NCBI GenBank assembly: GCA_947579605.1
Contig: OX388307.1
Span: forward strand, 30,915,237-30,979,236
Length of the DNA stretch: 64,000 nt
Source of the DNA: Athripsodes cinereus
Taxonomy: Eukaryota; Arthropoda; Insecta; Trichoptera; Leptoceridae
Direction of reading: 5' to 3'
The notes under the pieces are model-generated. The model was not told the DNA's origin and searched no databases. It saw nothing but the letters and a program-made list of their open reading frames with translations. Positions 9,985 to 20,869 of the stretch are shown piece after piece (position 1 is the stretch's first letter; every line of letters begins with the position of its first letter). The position numbers and the translations under genes were made by a program.

Positions 9985-10321
9985 GGAAGAAAATGAAAAT
10001 GCTCAGATGGGCTAGTGATGTAACAAGGTTGGATTGGGTGAGATATATCCATATCCGTGGTAGTTTCAAAGTCGCTCCCATCGGCGAAAAAGTAACCGAA
10101 AACAGATTAAGATGGTACGGACACATTTTGAGACTACCTCAGGATAATAATGATCAAAATGACAATGAACATAGAAGTAGGACTCAAGAAGACCAGGCAA
10201 ACCAGTGACCACATGGATGTCTACAATTTCCAGGGACCTGAGGGAGGCAGAGTTGCGTTCGGAGGATGCGGGGGACCGTTTAATTCGGAAAATGAGGACT
10301 AGGAGAGCCACCCCCAAATAA
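9985..10321 (+). pseudogene. RTE-type LINE C-terminal remnant (RTE-3), frameshifted
   Basis: A first block (9993-10208) reads KMLRWASDVTRLDWVRYIHI, then RGSFKVAPIGEKVTENRLRW and YGHILRLPQ. This is the conserved 'M-L-R-W ... R-x-x-Y-I-R-G-S ... R-L-R-W-x-G-H' region downstream of reverse transcriptase in RTE-clade proteins. After a frame change, a second block at 10211-10321 reads TWMSTISRDLREAELRSEDA and runs to a TAA, matching the last residues of such proteins. One frameshift and loss of everything upstream make it a pseudogene. No neighbouring piece of the same LINE is attached. Confidence 0.75.
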
Positions 10322-10379
10322 ATGGGATAAAAGTGAGGGTGAAGTAGAATAAAGGGAGGGAGAGGGGACAAGACTGATG

Positions 10380-10550
10380 GAAGTTAATTCGAATAAGAAA
10401 TTAAAATCAAACAAGTTATTAAGGAATTCCACTGTGACCATTATCATTAGATAAGTTTACGACCAGGCTATTAGAAGTTTTCGTTCTCATCTCTCCGTGA
10501 ATAATTTACGTTTGCCAGACGATGATGAGAGCGGAAACAATGTGAAAACT
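10380..10550. repeat. Degraded Penelope-like tail
   Basis: TTCCACTGTGACCATTAT (10429) is the inverse of the AATAGTCACTGTGGA tail, and GATGATGAGAGCGGAAAC (10521) resembles the hammerhead-like core at 57201, so two orientations meet here. Confidence 0.4.
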
Positions 10551-10627
10551 AATAATATTTACAGATACAAATAGTACCTACATTTTTATATCGTGTAGGT
10601 AATAAAATAATATTTTTTTTTTTTTTT

Positions 10628-10800
10628 AAAAAGATATATCTGGGTTTTTGTTATAAACCCAAATACAACCTTATACACCTTTCACAGTAAGCTACTAAAA
10701 GCTTGTGTCGTGAAAGGGGAGTTTGCCGGCACCTGGTATCGAACCACGGACCCCATGTTCACAAGGCCGAGACTCTACCTCCAGGCTACCGACGAACTCA
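10628..10800 (-). repeat. SINE-B copy, full length
   Basis: Minus strand: GAGTTCGTCGGTAGCCTGGA (A-box region), CCGTGGTTCGATACCAGGTG (B box GGTTCGATACC), a middle with ACACAAGCTTTTAGTAGCTT, and the 3' end TTTGGGTTTATAACAAAAAC + CCAGATATATCTTTTT. The A- and B-box spacing indicates a tRNA-derived, RNA polymerase III-transcribed SINE of about 170 bp. Confidence 0.9.
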
Positions 10801-10924
10801 ATATTATTTATATATATAAATAAAAATAATATAACAGTATTATTTATGACCAAGCCACACCATAAACTTCTTTAGTTCAGCATTTACGATACATGCAATT
10901 AGAATAGACCTAGAAATGTCTAGA

Positions 10925-11168
10925 AATATCAGAAACTCCCCTACACTACACGTTTTCAAAAATAACCCGGCAAACATTGTTTTGCCATATACCTACATTT
11001 GCCTAAAAATCGGGGTGGACCACCCTTAATTTCTAGGGGTATGGAAAAAAGATGTTGGCCAATTCTCAGACATACCCCATAAGAACACAAAATTTCATCA
11101 AAATCGGTCCAGCCGTTTCGGAGTAGTATGATAACAAACACTTTTTCATATATTTTATATATTAGATA
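10925..11168. repeat. Widespread insect interspersed repeat fragment
   Basis: Contains AATTTCATCAAAATCGGTCC, then AGCCGTTTCGGAGTAGT. This 'aaaatcggtccagccgttt' phrase recurs in many arthropod genomes as part of an interspersed element. Only one copy here. The antisense ORF at 10956-11141 is a by-product. Confidence 0.55.
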
Positions 11169-11729
11169 TTCAAGTGAATAATAAAAAATGATTGTTCAAT
11201 TTAAGAGCTAGCTTGATTTAATACCGATCTTTGTCTGATTTAGAATCGAGCAACGATTGTAAATTTACAATATGCTAAACATAATAATGAATTGATACGA
11301 TATCTTCCTAGTAATTAATGGAGCTAACATACTTGCATACAGTTAGCACTCTATTATCTGTCAGATAATAAAACTAAACAAAAAAAATATAAATTTGCGA
11401 ATATTATTCCTTCTGTCTTACACTGATTGATTTTTTACAAGTTTATTGAATGGTTTATTCGTATTATATGTGTCATATTGTTTTTTAATTATGTATAATT
11501 GTGCTTATTTCATGGTTGTCTTGTTTGATTGTACTTTTATGTGTCTGTCATGTATTTATTATATTTCTCTGTATGTAATAAACAATTAAATATTCCCAAA
11601 ACAAGACTCAGTAAGAATAATTCATTGTCTCTTTCATATCATGTAGATTACAGATGTTTTTAGTGTGTATCTTACATCAAATATCGTCCTTAGATAATAA
11701 TATCTATTTTTATATATATAAGATTTTTA

Positions 11730-11861
11730 TAGAAGATTATATTTAAAATTAAATAAAAAAAAAAACACTGTTTCATTCCACTATGAGATTAGCGAGATGA
11801 GATTAGTCTCATAGTGGAATGAAACAGTGTTTTTTAATTTAATTTTAAATACTTATAATCT
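11730..11861. repeat. Long palindrome, about 55-bp arms
   Basis: Left arm ends AAAACACTGTTTCATTCCAC + TATGAGA; right arm begins TCTCATAGTGGAATGAAACA. The arms are almost perfect complements around a 16-bp spacer that contains GATTAG twice. Possibly a foldback MITE; no TSD recognised. Confidence 0.85.
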
Positions 11862-12019
11862 TTTATAATGCATATCCATAAAATTGCACTAGAAAATATA
11901 CTTAGAAGATTTTTATGCTTTTGTATAAGTCTTTGTGTCATGAAACAGAGTCGTATAGTAAGATTGAAATGATACCAGCATTACGCCCAAGTATCTAGAA
12001 AATTCATTCATTCATACAT

Positions 12020-12125
12020 ACAATCACTGTACTTCTAAGAAGTGGGGAAGCCAGCAGACAATTTCATGTAAAAAACGTGCAAGTAGTCATCTACGTGCCA
12101 ATAAAAAATCAGACACACAGAATGA
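12020..12125 (-). repeat. SINE-A fragment
   Basis: Minus strand: TTTTATTGGCACGTAGATGA, CTTGCACG, then GTCTGCTGGCTTCCCCACTT. Middle and 3' part, diverged. Confidence 0.6.
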
Positions 12126-12129
12126 CTGA

Positions 12130-12262
12130 AATCTTTATTTATTTATTCTTTACTCTACATCGATTGCAAAATTCTAAAGAAGGTACACATTCAAATTAAA
12201 TACAACCAGTAACAGAGGGCGAGTTTATCGCAAAGGAGCAATCTCTTCCAACTAACCTTAAC
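12130..12262 (-). repeat. LINE-F 3' tail
   Basis: Minus strand: GTTAGTTGGAAGAGATTGCT, CCTTTGCGATAAACTCGCCC, TGAATGTGTACCTTCTTTAG and a tail with GTAGAGTAAAGAATAAATAA. The best copy of this family. Confidence 0.7.
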
Positions 12263-12407
12263 TAAACTAACTTCTAGCTATGTAAATTGAAGATGTAACA
12301 TGTCTTATTCGTGATTGTACTTTATTTTGTCCTGTTTTATGCTTTTTTTATATAATTTTGTATTTTTTTTTTTATTCAATAAAATAAACATACTTTCAAA
12401 AGGGGCA

Positions 12408-12578
12408 TTGAAGAGAGTGTAGTTTAAAAGATTCCCACGACGGCGGTTTTAGCCGGTCGGTCCTTCAGACCTGCCCAATGGCCCGCCCGTGAGGACAATT
12501 TTGGTTTGAATGTGCGGATAAATAGGAGTCTATGACTCCTGAAATATCCGGGTGTGAGGTGGGTCTCTCTTCAATATT
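12408..12578 (+). repeat. Short element with LINE-C 3' end
   Basis: Head AAAAGATTCCCACGACGGCG + GTTTTAGCCGGTCGG; end CGGATAAATAGGAGTCTATG + ACTCCTGAAATATCCGGGTG. The outermost bases ATTGAAGAGAG and CTCTCTTCAAT are inverted repeats. Heads of this type recur at 32520 and 46575. Confidence 0.55.
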
Positions 12579-12579
12579 C

Positions 12580-13469
12580 GTGATATTTTACGAATTTTCA
12601 CTTTTTACAGGACACTTAAAAACTTCGACAAAAAAGTTGAAAATCATTTTTTTTCAACGAGAAAAGATGGTAAACTCAATGTAAAAGAATAAATAAGAAT
12701 AAATGAATAATCAAGTAACGCAAGTTCGTTGTGGGATAATTAAAACATTCAAAATGTCTCGAAACTGTTACATACTTAATCCTTTTAAAATAAGTGATAT
12801 TTAAAAGAATAAAATTCATCGCTATAAACCTCCACCACCATCATCAGCTATTGACAGTCAGATTATTGAACGTTCATTGTGATTATCTGAGATTCAACTC
12901 AGTTTAGCGAGTCATGTATATTGTCTATTGATTGGGTCTTGCTCGTATATAATAGGAATATTATACTTTACATAGGCTGTGCAAACAATCATTTAATTTA
13001 ACAACAGCCAACCAACAGGCCTCTCCGTACATCCGCATTCATTGTACATTGTATCATTTAGAAAAATAAATAACTATATACCCATGCATAACATACTAGG
13101 TATACTTAGTTCATTTAGAACCAGTATCGCTTAGAAAATTTTCGATGTACGCATTAAGGCTCAAAAGGTAAATTATTTACTTCTCTTGAAGGAAAGGAAA
13201 AAAAAACACCTTGGTTTCTTCATCATGAGAATCCTCAAAGTCCGAAAATCTAATAGTGTCTCTTTCTCCAAGTTTCTTCTGAAAATACTCATATAAAAAA
13301 TGTTTCTTTCATTTAGACCTGTGATTCTTATTTTTTTAAGGATCAGCATCCCCTTCAATATGAAAAATATTCTCGCACCCCCACGAAACAGATATTTTTT
13401 TTAAGGAAAAGCTTTAGCGATATTGACAATATAGTATGCTACGTGGGACTGTTCACCCTATTCGGCATT
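12580..13469. other. Non-coding stretch
   Basis: A weak SINE-A-like piece lies at 12588-12640 (TTTACAGGACACTTAAAAAC). The ORF at 13173-13358 looks spurious. Otherwise nothing recognised. Confidence 0.4.
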
Positions 13470-13555
13470 GACCAACTGTATATTGTTTGACGATTCCAAG
13501 TGCCAAATCGCTTGCCTACGGATGCTAACAAAAAAATAACATTAAGTCTTTATGA
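13470..13555 (+). repeat. LINE 3' end fragment
   Basis: GACGATTCCAAGTGCCAAAT, then GCCTACGGATGCTAACAAAA recurs at 58845-58905 (same two blocks, followed by AAGAATAAAGAATAAAG). A shared 3' end of unknown LINE. Confidence 0.55.
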
Positions 13556-14120
13556 AGAATTGAACGATGAAAATTTTGAACTCGCATCCTGGGAAATTCT
13601 TAATGTGAACACTTTCAGTGTTAAGAGCAAAAGATTTAGGACACATTAAAACAATTTTAGTTTTATTTGTTTCCATGACATTCCTAATATTGTGATATCA
13701 TTGTAATAGGAATTCAGATGCACCTCTTTTCACATTCCTACTCTCAATCTTTGCAACAGGAACGGTTTGTACTGGAAATATAACTGAAATACAACCTATT
13801 GTTTACTGTTTATTATTTATATGTCCGTTAAGTACATGTAAACTTGAGTTCTATCTACAAAACAAATACAAACGGCTTCTCAGACACTCCTACCACATAC
13901 CTAATATATTAGCATTCGCACGATTCGGATCTTTAGTAGGTATTATTGTTATTTATTCATTTTAGGAGCGGCTATATTCTGACTTGAAAATATTTATGTT
14001 ATTTACACATATTGTACTACACTTCCTTGGCATTCCACTACGTGGTTTAATAATAGCTACTTGATAATAGTGGCAGTGGGTGGAGTTCCCGAAAAGTTTA
14101 ATTGAGTTTAGTTCTAATAG
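13556..14120. other. Non-coding stretch
   Basis: AT-rich; no coding pattern and no repeat recognised. The ORF at 13962-14144 runs into SINE-B and is spurious. Confidence 0.4.
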
Positions 14121-14236
14121 CCGTTCGATCCCAGGTGCCACCAAATTCTACTTTCACAGCACAAGCTTTTAGACTACTATGAAAGGTGTATAAGGTTGCA
14201 TAACAAAAACCTAGATATATCTTTTAAAAAATACAA
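14121..14236 (+). repeat. SINE-B copy lacking the A box
   Basis: Starts near the B box (CCGTTCGATCCCAGGTGCCA) and continues with CACAAGCTTTTAGACTACTA, GAAAGGTGTATAAGGTTG and the CCTAGATATATCTTTT end. 5'-truncated and diverged. Confidence 0.8.
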
Positions 14237-14717
14237 TATTCTTATTCTAGAATTCTAAAAAAATAATTTTGTATGAAAAGTTTGTAGGGCTCCGGAACAA
14301 TTAAAAGATCTCCTATTTTTTCCTGTTACTTTTTAAGCTTCCCGCATAAAGCAAAAGATTCTTGTAAAACATCACATTTAAAGCGTTTTAACATTTTCAA
14401 TTCAGCGACAAAGCAACATTGCCTCCTATACTGAATGTCTTGTGTTTTAGGGTACAGAGTATGGAACTGTAGGTTTTTGATTGCAGTTCATCCACTGGCT
14501 TATGATAAAATTAAAAATTAATTAATAAACACATTCTCATTTTCTCAAAATAATCTTAAAAAACTAAAAAGGTATAGGTTTCGAGCACCCTGTAAGAGTC
14601 ATGTAAATGTCAAGAATCAATCATTTATTTTTAATACAGTGGTGAGGTCTGCCAACTATCCTAAATGGTATGTATTATTAATAATATCGTGTATGGGTAT
14701 ATTTGTTTTAATTAGGA

Positions 14718-15206
14718 ATGTGTCAATGTGTCGTGGTTAGATGTAAGAAATCACTTCATAGTGATAATCTCGATATCAACCAAGACCTGTCAAATAAACT
14801 TGAGAGACTTCAGAATTATGGTATCCGATTTATTTTCAATCTCAAGAGGTCTGATCATATCTCCCAGTATCGAGTCAATCTAAAGTGGTTAACTGTGCAT
14901 CAAAGACGTGAACTTCATATTCTATCATTTGTTTACAGAATACTCTATTCCACGTCTTCTCCCTACTATTTAAAAGAAAATTTCGAGTATTTAGCGAGCC
15001 ATGGCCTACCATTGCGATCCAATAACGAGCGTCTTCTGGCAATTCCTATACACAGTACCAATTGTTTCTCGAAATCATTCTCAGTTTATGGTGCTCGTTG
15101 TTGGAACAATCTTCCTTCTTCGCATAGAGTTTCACAATCGCTCAATGTTTTTAAATCTTGTGTTAAGGAAAAAATGCTATCTTCTAACTCAGTATCCGTT
15201 CCCTAG
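14718..15206 (+). pseudogene. CR1/L2-like LINE (LINE-G) reverse transcriptase C-terminal region
   Basis: The frame reads LSNKLERLQNYGIRFIFNLK, then SDHISQYRVNLKWLTVHQRR, and later ERLLAIPIHSTNCFSKSFSV with WNNLPSS and FKSCVKEKMLS. This order (L-E-R-L-Q-N ... R-F-I-F ... H-I-S ... L-x-W-L-x-V-x-x-R-R ... L-x-I-P-x-H-x-T ... S-F-x-V-x-G-A-R-x-W-N-x-L-P) is the conserved region after the thumb of CR1/L2/jockey-type LINE reverse transcriptases. About 160 residues remain of a protein normally near 900, so it is 5'-truncated, though without internal stops. The first 50 bases (14721-14771) repeat at 15350-15400 and probably are not LINE protein sequence. A T-rich 3' UTR follows. Confidence 0.75.
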
Positions 15207-15230
15207 CCCTCCCCCCTCCTCTGATCCATA

Positions 15231-15392
15231 ATCCCTACGACATGTTGGGTGTGTGTCAAATACTATTTTAAATTTTCTTTTTTTCTTTTGTTGTGTATTA
15301 ATGTTTTATTTGTTTTTTTTTGTAAGTAAATTAGTTTTTACTAGGTTTATGTCAATGTGTCGTGATAAGATGGAAGAAATCACTTTATAGTG
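15231..15392 (+). repeat. LINE-G 3' UTR
   Basis: T-rich sequence after the LINE-G stop, including GTCAATGTGTCGTG and AAATCACTT + TATAGTGATAATCTCG, a near-repeat of 14721-14771. It continues after an insertion at 15407-15500. Confidence 0.55.
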
Positions 15393-15406
15393 ATAATCTC
15401 GCCACT

Positions 15407-15500
15407 GCACATCGTCCTAGTTTTTAAAAAAAATATATTATTTTGTTAACACTGTTATGTAATGATGATGTGCAAGAAGAATAAATAAATAAATAAATAA
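15407..15500 (+). mobile_element. Truncated LINE-G tail inserted with 14-bp TSD
   Basis: A 94-bp segment ending GATGATGTGCAAGAAGAATA + AATA repeats is bounded by the identical ATAATCTCGCCACT at 15393-15406 and 15501-15514. The A-rich tail and TSD length fit target-primed reverse transcription. Confidence 0.8.
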
Positions 15501-15596
15501 ATAATCTCGCCACTAGTATTTTAAATTTTGTATTGTTTTATTCACATTGTTATACAATGATAATGTGGAAAAAGAATAAAATAAATTAATTAATCA

Positions 15597-15635
15597 CTTA
15601 TTTTTTATGACACAGAGGTGACGACATGTATGTTC
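15597..15635 (+). repeat. SINE-A, left piece, split by the LTR element
   Basis: GACACAGAGGTGACGACATG + TATGTTC resembles the middle of SINE-A (GGAGAGGACGACTTGCATGT). The family continues after the LTR element at 23743. Confidence 0.6.
15632..15635. other. Target-site duplication GTTC, left copy
   Basis: GTTC directly precedes the TG of the 5' LTR and is repeated directly after the CA of the 3' LTR at 23739-23742. Confidence 0.85.
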
Positions 15636-17965
15636 TGTCATGAAATGAATATATACAAGACGGTATATATTATTTTTATATACCTAGATCGAATATTTGT
15701 AGTAGGTAATTAATAAAGGGATGAGACTTAGTTTGATCTCAAGTGGTTGTCGAACACAACTAGATATGTAGGAGACAGAGACAGGTATATTTTGGTGTGT
15801 GTCATAAAGAGATGGAAGTTGTTTTTTTGTGTGTTGCTAGGGCATTTTTCAGGATCTGAAGAGGTAGGATAGATGACTCGAGGCAGTTTAGTTTTGAGCC
15901 TAGGAGAGGTGGGACTCAATCATATATTAATCTCTGTGTTTGAACTCGACATATTTTTAATATTTTTATTTACCCACCTTCGTAGTAGTTAGTACATTAT
16001 ATTTTAGTGATATTTCCACATTTGGGAATATATATAGATCATCCTAAATTACTTTTAATTAACATTTAAAATCCGTGATCCTGCCGGCTGTCATAAGATA
16101 AGATTTTTCAATATTATTAATTTATTTATATCTAGGTGTCGTGATATTTAGGAGGATATTGTTGTCTACAAAGTAGTCGTCGTACACAAGGATTTATTTA
16201 ATTTTACAGATTTTGAAAACAAAGGAATTATGTGTTATGTATGCCTACTTTATGTATGTACCTATGACTGAATTTATATAGCGCCGTCCCACAATCCTAA
16301 TACTAGACCGACGGCAGTGGCGTACCGACCCACCTAATATTATACTTTTATTTAATTTATTTTACCATAACGAATGATTATGCAGTTTGGAGAGAACCTG
16401 TACGTTGATCAGGATATTATTTGATTATTAATTTAATTACATATTTTATCGTCGAATGTCATTTGTATTCTACGAACTTACTGGATTTTTCTACTTATTC
16501 AACATGCTGTAATTGCTGCGATATCATGGAAGGAACAAATTTGATATTTTGCATGACACTAATCATAAGTAATATTTATGTATTTATTGGTCTTAATATA
16601 TTTTTATTTGACTTACATGATACCTAAATTCACCTCACCATAAATATGTAGTCTTTTATAGCTAAATCTTGTCGAGATTACCTTATGGATATGGATCCCT
16701 TCTGCCTATCGACACTAGACTAGCTACCTTGTGTCTATAGTGTGGGTTTGATCTATTCGTAACCACATATTTATCATTATTATTATACAATTATGCACGA
16801 GACGTATTATGTACTTTGTAGAAACATATACTATATACTAACAATTCCAGTCCTAATCCTGCTTCGAAATGTAGGTGTACCGTTAGCAAGCCCTGCTCCT
16901 ATCTCTTCGATTCAGCTTTTGAGACAAGGGTCAATATGGGTCTTGCCCCGTTTCCCGCCAGGGTCCTAGACAAAGCTTCTTAACATATATTTATAATTAT
17001 TCTTATTATATATATAGCTGCATGTTCAAATGAGTATACATATTATATATTATTTTATATATTCGGGATGTAGATTAGTGCACTCGGGCTCAAAGTACGG
17101 CATGGCGAGTTTTGAGACGTGAGGGAGCGAAGGTGGCGCTCCTTCAGCATGGACACAGCATGCTTTCCATGCATTAACTAACATGGTAGTTAGTCTCTGA
17201 AAATGATGTCATAGCAATTGTGTTGAAATTTAATTAATATTCAAAAGTAATAAAGTTATGTTTTTGGGTGCGCCACTGTCCTTTACGACGCAACGAATTA
17301 GTAGGTATGTTGTGGAACATATGTACATACATCGGCTATAGAAACTATGAAATGGTTATCTTATGTAGGGACATAGATCGGCAACCAGTTACCATACAAC
17401 ATTCTCGTAATGATATAGAATAATATTATTTGAATTTTATGTTATGATGATTGTTATGTTATATTTCGTTATGTTTTATTATGCACTATTTTTATTATGT
17501 TATTTTACAGTATCTCAAGGTAAGTGATCTGACGTCAAAGTTGACCTCAGAGTTAATATGTATCAAAATTCATGTTTAAATTGTTTTATTGATTTTGTGA
17601 TTTTGTTGTTCTTTTGATTATTGAAATGTATATTTCAGGTGACTTATTTTGCGTTTTAAAAAAAATACACAACGTAGGTAAAATTATCGTCAAAACACAA
17701 CGTACTGGGTCCAAATCTAATGAAAATAGTTAATAGATAAATCTAGACGATCACGAAAGGCCAAAATTCGTAAATTAATTCAATTAGGAATGCGAAATTT
17801 CGTACGTATATTTGCAACAATGCGAAAATTCATACAATTCTTAGCTAGCTGAATAGGGTTGTCACTTCTAGTTTGGGAATCAATTATTACAGTAGGTATA
17901 GTTTAGAAGCTAGGATGTTGCAAATTCGGAGCTTAGAATGGTTTGAAATAGGTAGGATCATCACA
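15636..17965 (+). repeat. 5' LTR (2,330 bp)
   Basis: Starts TGTCATGAAATG and ends ATCATCACA. Compared with the 3' LTR I noticed only one difference (T at 16375, A at 22148) and no indel, since offsets are constant throughout. Unusually long for an insect LTR. Interior carries CAGTGGCG...CGCCACTG ends at 16315 and 17278. Confidence 0.95.
16315..17278. mobile_element. Possible old hAT-like insertion inside the LTR
   Basis: CAGTGGCGTACCGACCC on the left and GGGTGCGCCACTG on the right are inverted-repeat ends like those of hAT-H. No matching 8-bp TSD was found, and both LTRs carry it, so if real it predates the current insertion. Confidence 0.35.
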
Positions 17966-17967
17966 AA

Positions 17968-17985
17968 TGGTGCCTTGGACCAGAA
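17968..17985 (+). promoter_or_regulatory. Candidate primer-binding site
   Basis: TGGTGCCTTGGACCAG begins two bases after the 5' LTR and starts with TGG, the complement of a tRNA CCA end. The matching tRNA could not be named by eye. Confidence 0.6.
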
Positions 17986-20440
17986 TATTATGTCTGTCAT
18001 TGCAGACATAAACTGGGTTTTTACGGAGTAGAAGTGGGTTTTGGGTTTGCGATGATAAATAACTAAAATCATGAATATTGGAGGGGGGGAGAGCATAAAT
18101 GGGTTTTGAGGAGTAGAACTGGGTTATGGACGGAGGAATGTGTTTGGTTTTTGAAGGGGGGGGATAAAATTTATTCTTGGTAGATGTAGCGAGGAAATTG
18201 GTTGTTGATTTTTTACTTCGAGAACCGCGGGTTGGTTACCCATGGATTATAGTGTTAGGCAAATTCGGCAACATATTATATTTATGTTTGGCTATCTATA
18301 GGTATATATCTTACATTATACATAAGAATGGTGAACCCTTAAGAGTTCATTTGGAATTATGTCCTTATGAATAGTTCTTTAGTTTATTCAATAATGTATA
18401 TAGGTACCAAAAATATGTACTTTCATAAGAATATTGGGTGTTAGAAAAATGGAATATTATATTCCCAAGTAGACTTGTAAACATGGGTATTATGTATGCG
18501 AAGTGTATTTTATGTATATGGGTATATGACTAGAGTTTTAGGATTTTTAGATATTATAGTATTTGGGTAAAATGGATAAATAATAGGTATATAGTTTGAT
18601 GTTAGTTATATGTATCAAGTAGATGTTTGTTAGGGACTAGAATAGGTAGGTACAGCATTATTATTTCTTGAGGAATATGGTCTTAACATTTACAGTATTT
18701 GTAAGTTAAGTGTTTTGTTTTTAAACTTTTAGAATTCTGTCAAGTTAATTATTTGGGGTGTGAAATAAATTTATGATCGAGGCATGAATGGTGAATATAT
18801 TATTGAGTTTGAAATAATATTAGACCAGATTTTATGAGTATCTGATAACATACATAATACAATATATGAATGAAGCGGATAAGTATATAGGTAATAATCG
18901 AATGATGGGTTTTGATAAAATCACGATTTAGGTGATTATTTTTACAGTTATATGTTAAACGGTTAGCTGGAAGAAATAGTGAATATTCATTCTTACAGGC
19001 TAAGTGGGGAATGATCGGCTTAGAGGGAAGACAGTCTACACGGAAAGCAGACTCTTTTAAACCAGGAGGGGCATTCCAGGATCTTGAGTTTTAGGAAACG
19101 TTGGAACTCTTTGTATACCCTGAAAGGTGGTATCTATCATTTCAAAATTGAGGACAAGAGAATACTCATTTATGGAAATGTTCTAAGGAGAAAAGAGGTT
19201 GATGTTTGCCGATATAATACATCGTCTTCCAAATAGAGAAATAAGATGTACCTACCACCTATGAATCCTAGGATATAATAATGATTAAAACGTTATATTA
19301 TTCTAAACCAAGAACGAGATAGGAAATAATATTATTACTGGAATGACAAAAAAACTATAGTTTTAAATAAAGATGCAAGCAGAAAGGTATATGGTATATT
19401 ATAGTACCTAACGGGATGTATGCAATCAGGGGTTAAACTATAGGACTGATTTGATGATATTGTATGAATGGAACAAGGAAATCTGAGACATAAAGTATAC
19501 GAGGTTATATAGGAAATATTTGAGTTGAATATCTGTTGGTAGGATACCAACATGATTTACTTGCAAGAAACTTGGTGAAAAGTTTGGACAGCGATGATAG
19601 TAGTTTTATTGGAGGCCAGAAGGGTGATGTGATGAGATTATGTAGCATTGGATCCTCTCTGTTAACCCAAAAGAGAGTGGTGTACAATAACATAAATTGC
19701 TGGAGAGGACTAATGTAAGAAGAAAGGACAACGCTATGATGTAACAGGTTGAGATTCACTTGCGGATCTATCGATGTTACAAATGGAATATTATTTAAAA
19801 TTTAATGTGTTATAATTTTAAAATTGTGGTGTCAAATATTGTAATAATATTATTCGAGAGTGTTAGAGTGAAGTTATTTAAATGTGAACTATAAAGTGTT
19901 TAGTTATTATTATTTTACAAGTGGAACGAATATTATGATATGTACCTTTGTGGTTATAGTTGTGTGTAAATATATTATATTTAGTTGTGTGTGTGATAGT
20001 TTGAAATAGATTTTTTCAGGACTTTTGAAATGAATGAGGACGATTCATTTATAAATACCTAATATGTAGGTATATACATTTGGTTACTGTTATATTGGAG
20101 ACGAGGGTAATTCTATATACCTATTATAGAATAACATATTGGGATGTATTATGTAGATATTGTCAATGCAACTCGTTTAAATATTGCGTTTTGTATTTTA
20201 TATGCATAAATGTGTGTAAATACATCAAGGGAGGGGTTCCCACCACTTACCCCTGTATGTTCAAGAACAAAGTATGATATCTTTCTCTTAATTATTTGTG
20301 GTATTATTATGGATGATTTAATTTAGGTACGTAATTATAGGTATTTTGGGTTAGCTGTTCGCGTTTGATATTATTTAGGCACATTGTCAACATATTATCA
20401 CGATTTTTGTTGGTTAGCTGGAGGATGTTGCACTACTTGT
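17986..20440 (+). other. Internal region of the LTR element, non-coding left part
   Basis: No gag-like or pol-like frame. At 18008-18165 a G/T-rich repeated phrase, roughly AGTAGAANTGGGTTNT, occurs about three times, with a run of G at 18158-18166. ORFs of 65-84 codons are on both strands without family resemblance. Might hold packaging or dimerisation signals, but that is only inference. Confidence 0.5.
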
Positions 20441-20446
20441 AGAATT

Positions 20447-20620
20447 ATGTGGCTTGATCACGTGGACCGAATTCTTATGGACGGCCGCGTGTTGAGTGGG
20501 AGAAATCGGTATGCTTTGTGTGAGGGATTGTAAGGCAGTGATGGAGGCGAGGGATGTGTGCCAAGATAGAAGGATTTGTCGTTCGTTTCTCTCTGCCTAC
20601 CCCATCTGAGACGCAGCGTG
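20447..20620 (+). pseudogene. RTE-1 LINE C-terminal remnant inside the LTR element
   Basis: Reads WLDHVDRILMDGRVLSGRNR, then after a frame change CKAVMEARDVCQDRRICRSF and LSAYPI followed by a TGA and DAA. This matches the last residues of the RTE-1 fragment at 28055-28330 (WLDHVDQSLKDGRVL... SAYTSWDAA). Frameshifted and stop-containing. Its place between the LTRs means it was captured by, or inserted into, the element before the present insertion. Confidence 0.7.
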
Positions 20621-20664
20621 ATGGTGCTGAGAGATGAATGGTTATTAAGTATGAGCTGCCGGTG

Positions 20665-20865
20665 GAGAGTTGGTCTCCCACTTTTTTCCGTGAGTTTTCG
20701 GGTGTCCTGTGGGAGGACGGGTGTTCTAGAAAATTAAGACATTTAGCATCTTGGATACGATGAGGTTTGCCGCCGTTTTTGAATGTCTTGAATTTGTGTC
20801 GGTACGGAGAGGACGACTTGCGTATCTATTTGTGTGCTGCAGGACTACTGGCTGCATCGGCAAAG
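20665..20865 (+). repeat. SINE-A copy inside the LTR element
   Basis: Contains GTTGGTCTCCCACTTTTTTC, GTGAGTTTTCGGGTGTCCTG, GTTTGCCGCC and GGTACGGAGAGGACGACTTG + CGTAT. Diverged but in the right order; the 3' hairpin is lost. Confidence 0.8.
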
Positions 20866-20869
20866 GAAT

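Noticed and set aside
15728..15919. 63-codon minus-strand ORF, repeated at 21501-21692
   Set aside because: It is repeated only because both LTRs contain it; no resemblance to a known protein and no equivalent in the internal region.
16421..16627. 68-codon plus-strand ORF, repeated at 22194-22400
   Set aside because: Same explanation: an LTR passenger, low-complexity hydrophobic sequence.
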